NCBI GenBank assembly: GCA_965226245.1
Contig: CBDDCL010000015.1
Span: forward strand, 3,968,001-4,032,000
DNA length: 64,000 nucleotides
Source of the DNA: CBDCYS01 sp965226245
Lineage (GTDB): Bacteria; Acidobacteriota; Terriglobia; Bryobacterales; UBA6623
Direction: 5' to 3'
Shown: piece after piece, positions 27,080-34,610 of the stretch
Numbering within the stretch: the first letter of the stretch is position 1
How the letters are laid out: every line of letters starts with the position of its first letter
Position numbers and translations under genes: made by a program
Notes under the pieces: generated by a model
What the model was told of the DNA's origin: nothing
Databases searched by the model: none
Seen by the model: only the letters and a program-made list of their open reading frames with translations

Positions 27080-27927
27080 TGAGTGGCCTTCCTGCTTCCA
27101 ATGGTATTGCTGCCTCGCATACGAGCTGCGAGGCCTGTCCCGCGCACGCGCAACTGGCGCGGATGGGCGTCTCGATGGGGAAGCATGATCACATCGTGGC
27201 GCTGGCGGGGAATCCCAACACGGGAAAGTCCTCGGTGTTTAACGCTCTGACCGGGCTGCGCCAGCACGTCGGCAATTGGACCGGCAAGACCGTGACCCGC
27301 GCCGAGGGTGGCTATGAGCTGCAAGGGGTCCGCTACAAGCTGGTCGATTTGCCGGGGACATACTCGCTGCTCTCGGCCTCGCAAGACGAAGAAATCGCCC
27401 GCAATTTTCTGCTGTTCGGACAGCCCGATTGCACCATCGTCGTGGCCGACGCCACGGCGCTCGAGAGGAACCTGAACCTGGTTCTGCAAGTGCTCGAGAT
27501 CACCGACAAAGTCGTTGTGTGCGTCAACTTGATGGACGAGGCTAAGCGCAAGGGCCTGGATGTGGACGTCCGTAGCTTGGCGCGTGATCTGGGCGTGCCG
27601 GCCGTTCCCACCGTGGCGCGCACCAAGGAGGGCCTGCAAAACCTGGTGAGGGTGGTCGCCGACGTAATTTCCGGGGAACTCCGGACCAAGCCGATCAGGC
27701 CCAAGCCGCCTGAAGAAGTTGCAGCAGCCGTAAATGAACTGGTGCCCATGATCGAGCAGTTGGCGCCCGGACTTCCGAATGCCCGCTGGGTGGCGTTTCG
27801 CTTGCTCGATGGGGACCACAAGGTTCGCCAGGCATTGCTTTCCGGCGAGCTGGCCGGGATCGAAGCGGTTCAAGCAAGCCCCGCCGAGGAATTCAGTCCC
27901 ATCATGTCAATTCAGGGGTCGCAATGA
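27079..27927 (+). CDS. feoB: FeoB N-terminal GTPase domain as a separate protein
   Basis: 282 residues forming the G domain of the ferrous iron transporter FeoB: G1 GNPNTGKSS, the VGNWTGKTV switch I, G3 DLPGTYSL and G4 NLMDE, followed by the helical GDI-like domain (about 185-270). A short Cys-containing leader (TSCEACPAHAQ) precedes the G domain. FeoB is normally one polypeptide; here the permease is encoded by the next gene, with an ATGA overlap. The split falls in the linker between the GDI and membrane domains, so both parts look complete. Confidence 0.88.
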   Translation: MSGLPASNGIAASHTSCEACPAHAQLARMGVSMGKHDHIVALAGNPNTGKSSVFNALTGLRQHVGNWTGKTVTRAEGGYELQGVRYKLVDLPGTYSLLSASQDEEIARNFLLFGQPDCTIVVADATALERNLNLVLQVLEITDKVVVCVNLMDEAKRKGLDVDVRSLARDLGVPAVPTVARTKEGLQNLVRVVADVISGELRTKPIRPKPPEEVAAAVNELVPMIEQLAPGLPNARWVAFRLLDGDHKVRQALLSGELAGIEAVQASPAEEFSPIMSIQGSQ

Positions 27928-29318
27928 GTACGGGCGTGATCGATCCGCGAGCGGTTCTTGAGCGGGGCGACGAGTTGCGCCGCCACTTGGGCGAGGACTT
28001 CCGTGATCAGATGGTCTCGTCGCTCTACAGCGAGGCCCAACGCATCGCCGACCGGGCCGTGCAGGTGACCGGCAACCGCAAGTGGGACTTCGACCAAAGA
28101 ATCGATCGCATGGTTACCTCGCCCTGGCTGGGGCTGCCGATGATGCTGGCGGTTTTGGCGCTGATCTTTTGGCTGACGGTCATCGGAGCGAACTACCCCT
28201 CACAGATGCTAGCCACGGGTTTCTTCTGGTTCGAGGCGCAAGCGGCGGCTTGGTTCCAATCATGGGGCGCACCGTTTTGGCTGACAGGATTCTTGTGGCA
28301 CGGCGTCTTCCGCGGCCTGGCCTGGGTCGTCAGCGTGATGTTGCCGCCGATGATGATTTTCTTCCCGATGTTCACGATTTTGGAAGACTTGGGCTACTTG
28401 CCGCGAGTCGCCTTCAATATGGATTGGCTGTTCCGCAAGGCGGGAGCGCACGGCAAGCAAGCGCTGACGATGGCGATGGGGTTCGGGTGTAACGCTGCGG
28501 GTATCATTGCCACGCGGGTGATCGATTCGCCGCGCGAGAGGTTGATCGCGATTCTCACGAATAATTTTGTTCCTTGCAACGGACGCTTCCCGACCCTCAT
28601 CATGCTGGCGGTCATCTTCGTTGCGGCGGCCTTTCCTCCTGCTTTCGCTTCCGTGGCCGCGGCCGGCGCGGTGGTGGGCGTGGTCTTGATCGGCGTGGGA
28701 TTCACTTTGCTGGCTTCATGGCTGCTGGCGCGGACCGTGCTGCAGGGCGAAGCGTCGGCTTTCACGCTGGAGTTGCCTCCCTACCGGCGGCCCAGCATTC
28801 TGCGCATCCTTTATACATCTCTGATTGACAGGACCATTTTCGTGTTGGGCCGCGCCATCATGACCGCCGCCCCCGCGGGGGCCGTGATCTGGATCCTTGG
28901 GAACATCGATTGGCAGGGAACCAATCTGGCGCAGCATTCCGCCAATTTCCTGGATCCGTTGGGCCGCGCGATCGGCCTGGACGGAGTCATTCTGCTCGCT
29001 TATGTTATTGCGATTCCGGCGAACGAGATTGTGGTACCGACGATGATGATGGTCTACATGGGCGTTACGATGATGAGCGACATCACGTCTTTCGACCAGA
29101 TCCGGGTCCTGCTCGTTGATGAACAGGGCTGGACGCTGCTGACCGCTGTCAACCTGATGCTTTTCTCGCTGCTGCACAACCCTTGCGCGACGACCATCCT
29201 GACGATCTGGCGCGAAACGCGCAGCGCCAAATGGACCACAATCGGCGCACTAATGCCGCTAGTATTCGCCTTTCTAGTGACCTTCGCCGTAGCGGTGGTG
29301 TGGCGAGCGCTGGCGTGA
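27924..29318 (+). CDS. feoB: FeoB C-terminal ferrous iron permease domain
   Basis: 464 residues with an N-terminal linker helix (LYSEAQRIADRAVQV, RIDRMVTSPWLGLP) and about nine membrane segments. Recognised FeoB blocks include MLPPMMIFFPMFTILEDLGY, the gate region GFGCNAAGIIATRVI, the FVPCNGRFPTLIML segment, and the nucleoside-recognition-like repeat near IAIPANEIVVP. A late HNPCATTILTIWRET matches the end of FeoB proteins. It would import Fe(II) across the inner membrane together with the separately encoded GTPase. Confidence 0.88.
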   Translation: MSTGVIDPRAVLERGDELRRHLGEDFRDQMVSSLYSEAQRIADRAVQVTGNRKWDFDQRIDRMVTSPWLGLPMMLAVLALIFWLTVIGANYPSQMLATGFFWFEAQAAAWFQSWGAPFWLTGFLWHGVFRGLAWVVSVMLPPMMIFFPMFTILEDLGYLPRVAFNMDWLFRKAGAHGKQALTMAMGFGCNAAGIIATRVIDSPRERLIAILTNNFVPCNGRFPTLIMLAVIFVAAAFPPAFASVAAAGAVVGVVLIGVGFTLLASWLLARTVLQGEASAFTLELPPYRRPSILRILYTSLIDRTIFVLGRAIMTAAPAGAVIWILGNIDWQGTNLAQHSANFLDPLGRAIGLDGVILLAYVIAIPANEIVVPTMMMVYMGVTMMSDITSFDQIRVLLVDEQGWTLLTAVNLMLFSLLHNPCATTILTIWRETRSAKWTTIGALMPLVFAFLVTFAVAVVWRALA

Positions 29319-29355
29319 GTGTGCTTGCCGGCCCGTCACGAAAACTTCAGAAAGA

Positions 29356-29413
29356 CCGGACAGAGGCGTGGACGGAAGTCCACGCTCCGAGCTGATCTCG
29401 GCACGGAAAGTCG
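29356..29413 (+). repeat. Outer inverted-repeat arm, left
   Basis: 58 bp matching the reverse complement of 32171-32228 with one mismatch. Together with its partner it brackets the HicBA, sulfatase and IS110 patch. Confidence 0.85.
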
Positions 29414-29721
29414 TAGGCTATCCCCGACTTTCCCGTATGAATCGTGTCCCGTATTTGAGGATTGCGGGGCTTTCCGAGCGATTGACTTGCGAAAGGAGTC
29501 CAGCTCTCGTGTATGGTCCAGCGGGCACGGTTTCTGTAAGTTATTTTATATCAATAAGTTAACTATGCCAATTGCAGTTTTCTACAGAAAATGTAAGGGT
29601 TTCAGCGTTTTTGGGTCCGCCAGAGCCCAGTTCTTGCATGCTGACGATTTTTCATCGTTTGATCCACTGGTCTCAGGGTAGCAAATCCGGGGGGTGCGTT
29701 TTCGGGTCGATCGGGAGAATC

Positions 29722-29765
29722 TGTTGAAAACACGGGAGATAATTTATTTTAGAATCCGTGACCGG
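29722..29765 (+). repeat. Promoter-like dispersed repeat, copy 1
   Basis: TTGAAAACACGGGAGATAAT followed at 29750-29765 by TTAGAATCCGTGACCG. The parts resemble -35 (TTGAAA) and -10 (TAGAAT) hexamers but are spaced about 20 bp apart. Related copies are at 54831, 55806 and 58291. Confidence 0.5.
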
Positions 29766-29806
29766 TTTTGAGCTGTTGGGGTTTTGGGGAGATCGGGGGC
29801 TGTGGC

Positions 29807-29971
29807 GGGGCGGCGCGGACGGGCGGATTCGGGTGTGTGGGGACTGCAGTTTTGCAGTGATTCGCGGTGTTCCCGGGTGCAATTGGAGTGGTTCCGTCTA
29901 TCCCGTGGTTGGAGGGTGCTAACTTGTGGAAGGTCGCAGCTTGGTCTCCGGGCGGAAGAGGGTCAACCTGT
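29807..29971 (+). repeat. Imperfect direct repeat, copy 1
   Basis: About 165 bp similar to 30072-30254. Shared blocks include gacgggcggattcgggtg, gagtggttccgtct and gagggtgctaacttgtgga (one base differs in copy 2). Confidence 0.7.
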
Positions 29972-30071
29972 TGAAAAAACCGGCTTTGACGTCGGAGCCA
30001 CGACCGTGAGGGAGTGGTTATTGCGAGCGGATCAATCGATTCGAGCAAACCGCTTGCTTACGCGCGCGGCT

Positions 30072-30254
30072 CAGGGCGGCGCGGGACGGGCGGATTCGGG
30101 TGCGGGAGGATTGCGGTTTTTGCAGTAATTCGTGGCGTTCCCGAGTACAATTCGAGTGGTTCCGTCTTTCCCGTGGTTGCAGGGTGCTAACTTGTGGAAG
30201 CTCGCAGCTTCGGCTCCCGGGTCCTTGGCCGGGCGAAGAGAAAAGACGTTCTGT
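30072..30254 (+). repeat. Imperfect direct repeat, copy 2
   Basis: Diverged second copy of the unit at 29807-29971, 265 bp downstream in the same orientation and followed by a similar ctgttgaa tail. Confidence 0.7.
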
Positions 30255-30511
30255 TGAATGACGACGAGTTACCTGCCGGGGGACTGCGCGACGGAGCCTG
30301 GTGTTCCCGAGGCGCCCCTTTAGCCTGTTTCGAGGCCGGCAGGTCGGACCCAAACTGAATCTTCCGCGAGGGCTGGTGGTTCGCCGCTGGCCCGAGGCGG
30401 CACATGGATGTCTGGTCCCAGTGGCCCCACGTTCGATTCGCAAACACTCGCCGAGAAACGGGACAACAGCTTACCCACCCCGCCATCGAGGACGGGCCGA
30501 GGGGTCACTGC

Positions 30512-30554
30512 GTCGACCCCTTGACATTTACCTATCATGGATGTCCCCGATCTC
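30512..30554 (+). repeat. Inner inverted-repeat arm, left
   Basis: A 43-bp arm that is an exact reverse complement of 31838-31880 and lies about 70 bp upstream of hicB. Confidence 0.85.
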
Positions 30555-30622
30555 CTCCTATTTCCTATTTCCTATTTCTCTTATTTCCCTGACGGATACC
30601 ACCAGCTTGCTATCCTACACTT

Positions 30623-30901
30623 ATGAAGTCTCCCAGCAAATCACCCCACAAGGAGGAACTGACGGTCGAGTACGGCTACACCGTCGTCTACGAACAACTC
30701 TCCGAAGGTGGCTACCACGTTTTCGTTCCAGCTCTGCCTGGGATCGTTACCTATGGACGAACTGTTGAGGAAGCTCGAGAGATGGCTCAAGACGCGATCC
30801 TCTGCCACGTCCGCGCCTTGCACAAGGACGGCGAGGAAATTCCCGACGATCCCTTTGTCCATCAACCACCGTTGACCGAACAGCTCAAAGTTACTGTCTA
30901 G
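30623..30901 (+). CDS. hicB: HicB-family antitoxin
   Basis: 92 residues with the partial RNase H-like HicB fold: YTVVYEQLSEGGYHVFVPAL, PGIVTYGRTVEEAREMAQDA and the LCHVRALHKDGEEIPD helix. It ends 3 nt before hicA. The gene order is antitoxin first, the reverse of the E. coli hicAB order but common in hicBA pairs. HicB neutralises the HicA mRNA interferase and usually represses the pair. No C-terminal DNA-binding domain is visible in this short version, so repression may need another factor. Confidence 0.85.
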   Translation: MKSPSKSPHKEELTVEYGYTVVYEQLSEGGYHVFVPALPGIVTYGRTVEEAREMAQDAILCHVRALHKDGEEIPDDPFVHQPPLTEQLKVTV

Positions 30902-30904
30902 GGC

Positions 30905-31141
30905 ATGCCGCCCAAACTTGCCAGCCTCAAACCCAGGATCGTTATCCGCGCCCTGAAAAGGGGCGGTTTTTACATTCACCAGCAAACCGGCGCACACGTC
31001 CACCTCAAACATCCCACCAAACCTGGACGTGTCACCGTCCCCTACCACCAGCGCTTTGAGCTGCCCAAACCTGTTGTCCGCAGTATCATCCGCCAGGCGG
31101 GTCTGAGCACCGAGGAATTCTTCAAGCTCCTGAAGAAATAG
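30905..31141 (+). CDS. hicA: HicA-family mRNA interferase toxin
   Basis: 78 residues with the double-stranded-RNA-binding-like HicA fold: KPRIVIRALKRGGFYIHQQ, then TGAHVHLKHP containing the catalytic-type histidine, and the RQAGLSTEEFFKLL C-terminal helix. It is typical in length. It is expected to cleave mRNA when freed from HicB. The pair lies inside the inverted-repeat patch, consistent with an acquired module. Confidence 0.87.
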   Translation: MPPKLASLKPRIVIRALKRGGFYIHQQTGAHVHLKHPTKPGRVTVPYHQRFELPKPVVRSIIRQAGLSTEEFFKLLKK

Positions 31142-31326
31142 CCCGCGGCCCCTTCACTAGTAACCCCCACCTTTTCAGTCTTATGGACTTCCACGACCAG
31201 CCCAGGCTGGCCGCCCGTTTCAACGGGCTTCGCTCTTCTCAACGGAAATCCACGCGTTGCGTTATCAGTGGCGCACTACACTAGCCCCGCCAGGGCGGGG
31301 ACGCAAAAATACGGGTGGTCTCAGTC

Positions 31327-31857
31327 ATGAAAAACGCGCGAAAGCCTCTCTCAAAACTGGCGGTGTTGGCGCTGCTGGCGCTTTCAGGCTGCGGCGCCAG
31401 CGATCAGCCGGCCCCCAACATCACATTGGGGCGCACGCCGCCGAACATCGTTTTCATCATGGCCGACGACTTGGGCTACGGCCATCTCGGAAGCTACGGC
31501 CAGCAGAAGATCGAGACTCCGAACATTAATCGTCTGGCAGCCGAGGGTATGCGCTTCACCCAGGCCTACGCGGGCGCCACCGTCTGTGCTCCGTCACGCA
31601 GCGTGCTGATGACGGGTCTGCACGGGGGGCACACCCCGATCCGGCGCAACGGCGGAGGCACTTCTCTGGCCGCCGAGGACGTTACGATTGCCGAAGTCCT
31701 CAAGAAAGCCGGCTACCACACGGGCGGCTACGGCAAGTGGGGGGGAGATCGGGGGGGGAGATCGGGGGAGATCGGGGAGATCGGGGGGAGATCGGGGAGA
31801 TCGGGGGGAGATCGGGGACAGCTCCCGAACTGGGGTAGAGATCGGGGACATCCATGA
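31327..31857 (+). pseudogene. Truncated lipoprotein-type sulfatase
   Basis: The ATG at 31327 begins a lipoprotein signal (LAVLALLALSGCG, lipobox cysteine). The sulfatase N-terminal domain follows, with NIVFIMADDLGYG carrying the metal-binding DD and CAPSRS carrying the C-x-P-S-R formylglycine signature. After GYHTGGYGKWG, about residue 140, where family members continue for 300 or more residues, the frame enters the G-rich repeat and stops. The gene is therefore broken and its 3' part is absent from the window. In Bryobacterales-like genomes such exported sulfatases degrade sulfated polysaccharides. Confidence 0.8.
31739..31855 (+). repeat. G-rich GGGGAGATC tandem repeat
   Basis: Repeated units of ggggagatc and ggggggagatc that truncate the sulfatase gene. 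The end gatcggggacagctcccgaac also occurs inverted at 58505-58525. Confidence 0.75.
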
Positions 31858-31880
31858 TAGGTAAATGTCAAGGGGTCGAC
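31838..31880 (+). repeat. Inner inverted-repeat arm, right
   Basis: Exact reverse complement of 30512-30554. It abuts the point where the IS110 remnant is cut off. Confidence 0.85.
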
Positions 31881-31881
31881 G

Positions 31882-32067
31882 GCCGCTGAACATGGTCGCC
31901 TCGAGCGCCCCGATTCAGGGACGCTCGATGGCCTCGGCCCAAGCCGCAAGGTCGGGCCGGGTGGCCAAGACGCTGCCCTGGCGGACGAGCTGGCCCTCGT
32001 GGGTCTTGATCACGCAGGTGATGGTTTTCTTGTGAACATCGAGTCCGATATAGTAGTGGTCGTTCAT
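31882..32067 (-). pseudogene. IS110-family transposase remnant (N-terminus)
   Basis: The ATG at 32067 is preceded by AGGAGG on the minus strand. The first 45 codons carry YYIGLDVHKKTITCVIKTHE, the DEDD N-terminal motif of IS110 transposases, and reach AIERP. A TGA then replaces the usual tryptophan codon before IGALEATMFSG, and the reading ends at the inverted repeat. About 55 of some 330-400 codons survive, so it cannot be functional. Confidence 0.78.
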
Positions 32068-32170
32068 TTGTAACCTCCTGGTTCGAATCTGAGCCGGCAT
32101 GGGCGCCGGCTCCCATAGTTTCCCACCAGGAGGATTTTTTCATCTCTACCCTATGCATTGAAACAGGCTG

Positions 32171-32228
32171 CGACTTTCCGTGCCGAGATCAGCTCGGAGC
32201 GTGGACTTCCGTCCGCGCCTCTGTCCGG
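32171..32228 (+). repeat. Outer inverted-repeat arm, right
   Basis: Partner of 29356-29413 (58 bp, one mismatch after reverse complementing). It lies 79 bp from the stop of the convergent PhyH gene. Confidence 0.85.
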
Positions 32229-32307
32229 CCGTTTGATGCTTTTTTGAACAGCCGATGGGCGGAACAGGCCCAGGGCGCCGTGCCGCTCCGGCCCCCAGCG
32301 GTTTCCC

Positions 32308-33141
32308 TTACGATTTCGGCGTGGCGGCAGTCGTGGAGATAATTTCCTTGGCGTGCTGAGCAGCCATGGCCAGATGCTCTCCCAGGGTTTCCTCGGTGCT
32401 CAGCAGCGCCGGCGGCCCCTTCATTAGCTCGTAGTGGCCATAGCGGTCTTCCCCGCGTGCCAGAATCGCGGGATGGCCGGGCTTGATCTGCTTGACCTTC
32501 GGGGTGATGTAACGGGTGGCGAAACCGATGCGGGGGATGTCCGTTGGGTTGGGATTCGACCCGTGAATGATGTTGACGTGGTGGAGGGACATTTCGCCCG
32601 GTTTGAGAACCACGTCCACGACGTCGTTTTCGTTGACCTCGACTTGGATCTCCTGTCCCCGCGACAGCATGTTGTCGTCCGCCCAGGTTTCCTTGTGCGG
32701 GTGAATCTGGTGAGCGTGGGTCCGCGGAACAACCCTCATGCAGCCGTTTTCGACGGTGCTCGGGGAGAGCGCGATCCAGGCTGTCGTTACCTGGGGCGAG
32801 TCGAGTCCCCAGTAAGTAGCGTCCTGATGAAAAGTGATGTAGCCGGGGTCGTGAGGCGGTTTGGCGAAGATCGAGGACGCCCAGACCAGCAAGTCGGGAC
32901 CGAGAACGCCTTCGACGGCATCGAGCACAGCGGGGTGGGTGACCAGTTGATGGGCCCATGGAAAATTCAGGTGCGTGACCGCCAGTTCGACCGATTTCGG
33001 CTTGCGGCCGAAAGCTTCCATGAGCTCGTCATAACCTTTCTGAGAGACATCGATCTGCTCCGGGGAGAGGACGGGGATGGGGAAGAGGACGCCGCTGCGG
33101 TTGTATCGTTCGATTTGCTCGGGGGTGAGACTGGGAGGCAT
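32308..33141 (-). CDS. Phytanoyl-CoA dioxygenase (PhyH) family protein
   Basis: 277 residues. The Fe(II)/2-oxoglutarate dioxygenase signature is present: FHQDATYWG gives the H-x-D pair near residues 120-122, NIIHGSNPN the distal His near 212, and RIGFATRYI the 2-oxoglutarate-binding Arg near 225. The family hydroxylates diverse small substrates; the substrate cannot be told from sequence. It is cytosolic, with no signal peptide. It stands alone on the minus strand, 26 nt downstream of the small membrane protein gene, so the three minus-strand genes here may share a transcript. Confidence 0.88.
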   Translation of the reverse strand: MPPSLTPEQIERYNRSGVLFPIPVLSPEQIDVSQKGYDELMEAFGRKPKSVELAVTHLNFPWAHQLVTHPAVLDAVEGVLGPDLLVWASSIFAKPPHDPGYITFHQDATYWGLDSPQVTTAWIALSPSTVENGCMRVVPRTHAHQIHPHKETWADDNMLSRGQEIQVEVNENDVVDVVLKPGEMSLHHVNIIHGSNPNPTDIPRIGFATRYITPKVKQIKPGHPAILARGEDRYGHYELMKGPPALLSTEETLGEHLAMAAQHAKEIISTTAATPKS

Positions 33142-33167
33142 GGTTTGCTATCCGCGCTTCCTTGAAC

Positions 33168-33485
33168 CTACGATCCCGGAGGAACCGGCAGGGCTGCACC
33201 ACTCACCAACCACCGAATCAACAAAGCCCCTGCCGCGGCAGCCAATATGGTGATCGCAGTCGCGACAAAGCTGGTTATGATTCCGGCTTTCAGGCCGACC
33301 ATGAAGGTCTGCTTGTCGATGCGAGCTAGTTCAACACGAAGTTCGGCAAGTTCCGCCCGTACTTCTTCGAGTTGCTTTGCGAGAGGTTCGTATGCGCCCT
33401 GGAGCCGGCCTACAATAAGCGCTACTTCCGATTCCGCCAGCGGGCGGGCGGTTTTCCATTCACTTTTTTGGAGGTTTTCTTCCAC
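33168..33485 (-). CDS. Small coiled-coil membrane protein
   Basis: 105 residues from a GTG that overlaps the preceding stop (TAGTG); a longer frame upstream is mostly overlap with the neighbour. A coiled-coil stretch (LAKQLEEVRAELAELRVELARID) precedes one transmembrane helix (GIITSFVATAITILAAAAGALL). This layout resembles small DUF1640 or t-SNARE-like bacterial proteins, but no family is assigned. The coupling suggests it works with the upstream 112-residue protein. Confidence 0.6.
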   Translation of the reverse strand: MEENLQKSEWKTARPLAESEVALIVGRLQGAYEPLAKQLEEVRAELAELRVELARIDKQTFMVGLKAGIITSFVATAITILAAAAGALLIRWLVSGAALPVPPGS

Positions 33486-33823
33486 TACCGGACGCCGGCT
33501 TTCTGGGGTAGCAAAAACTGGTCCGAGGCGTTGGCGCCCAATTTCCGTGACAACCAGAGCCAAACGTCCTCCGGTGCGGAGCCGTGGATGTCATTGACAC
33601 GAAGGATCACGGCAGGCGCCGCCGCCCCCGGACCTGGGCCGCTGGTCACCCCAAGGTGGACTGAAAGATCCCTAGCCGACCCACCGAACGCCACCAAATA
33701 CTGCCCGTCTCCCAGCGAAATGGAGTCCCGGATCGGAATAGATGCTACGAGCGCTTCCTCGAGTTTCGCGTTACCAGGCGAGGTAATGACCACGAATATT
33801 GACGGCGTAGGGACGAGTGTCAT
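33485..33823 (-). CDS. Unrecognised 112-residue protein coupled to a membrane partner
   Basis: Starts at ATG 33823 and ends in TAG overlapping the GTG of the next gene. It reads like a small alpha/beta protein with IFVVITSPGNAKLEEALVAS and DGQYLVAFGGSARDLSVHLG. No known domain is recognised. It is divergent from fxsA, with a 93-bp intergenic promoter region between them. Confidence 0.6.
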   Translation of the reverse strand: MTLVPTPSIFVVITSPGNAKLEEALVASIPIRDSISLGDGQYLVAFGGSARDLSVHLGVTSGPGPGAAAPAVILRVNDIHGSAPEDVWLWLSRKLGANASDQFLLPQKAGVR

Positions 33824-33916
33824 CTCGAATTCTTGCCTCTCACAACATTATAGGATAGACCCGCCTGCCGACTGGACAAGCTGCCCTACTCCCGAGCTGC
33901 CTGCTATGCTCGGCTT

Positions 33917-34387
33917 GTGGGCCGATTATTGCTGCTGTTCCTGATTGTCCCGATCGCCGAGCTGTATTTGTTGATCGAAATCGGTCAGCGCATCGGGACG
34001 GTTTCCACGCTTGCGCTGATTTTCCTCACTGCGCTTCTGGGTTCGGCTCTGGCCCGGCGGCAAGGCCTGGGCGTGTTGCGCAGGATGCAAGCAGAAATGG
34101 GCCAAGGGCGGCTGCCAGCCTCGCCGATGGTGGATGGAGTTTTGATCTTGCTGGCCGGCGCGGTACTCATCACGCCGGGAGTTCTCACCGATTTCGTTGG
34201 CTTTCTGGTCTTGATCCCCGCAACGCGAGGATGGATCAAGGCGTATCTCTGGAAGCGCATCGAGAGGGCGGTCAAGCAAGGAACGGCGCGAGTTCATGTG
34301 GATTTTGGTGCGCCGGGTCAGGCCTCGGCGTACCGCCAAGACCGAGGCGAAACGCCGATTCGGGGCGAGATCATTGATGTGGACTAA
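33917..34387 (+). CDS. fxsA: FxsA-family membrane protein
   Basis: 156 residues from a GTG start. The FxsA domain has an N-terminal membrane segment (LLLLFLIVPIAELYLLIEIG), a second (VSTLALIFLTALLGSALARRQGL) and the VDGVLILLAGAVLITPGVLTDFVGF block that defines the family. In E. coli FxsA reduces exclusion of phage T7 by the F plasmid; its normal role is unclear. The C-terminus is cytosolic and charged. Confidence 0.88.
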   Translation: MGRLLLLFLIVPIAELYLLIEIGQRIGTVSTLALIFLTALLGSALARRQGLGVLRRMQAEMGQGRLPASPMVDGVLILLAGAVLITPGVLTDFVGFLVLIPATRGWIKAYLWKRIERAVKQGTARVHVDFGAPGQASAYRQDRGETPIRGEIIDVD

Positions 34388-34610
34388 CCGGGAGTCCCCT
34401 CAGCCGTCAATTCGGCCCACCTTGAACCTGCACTCTGCTGGTCCCGTGCGATAACGTATTCAGGTAAAATGACTTATCTTAGAGAGTCGCAGCTGCGGAG
34501 CAGATGGAATCCGCACCAGAATTTCCCTATCATTTCCCTATCGAGGCCCGTGGAGCTGAACGCCGCTGGACTGATTCCTCGATTGATTCGAACCCATAGA
34601 CCGTTAGACC

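Larger units (their letters stand above)
29319..30622. other. Gene-free repeat region between feoB and hicB
   Basis: About 1.3 kb without a credible gene. It contains one arm of a long inverted repeat, a promoter-like repeat, two imperfect direct repeats of 165-183 bp and one arm of a second inverted repeat, all listed separately. Confidence 0.6.
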
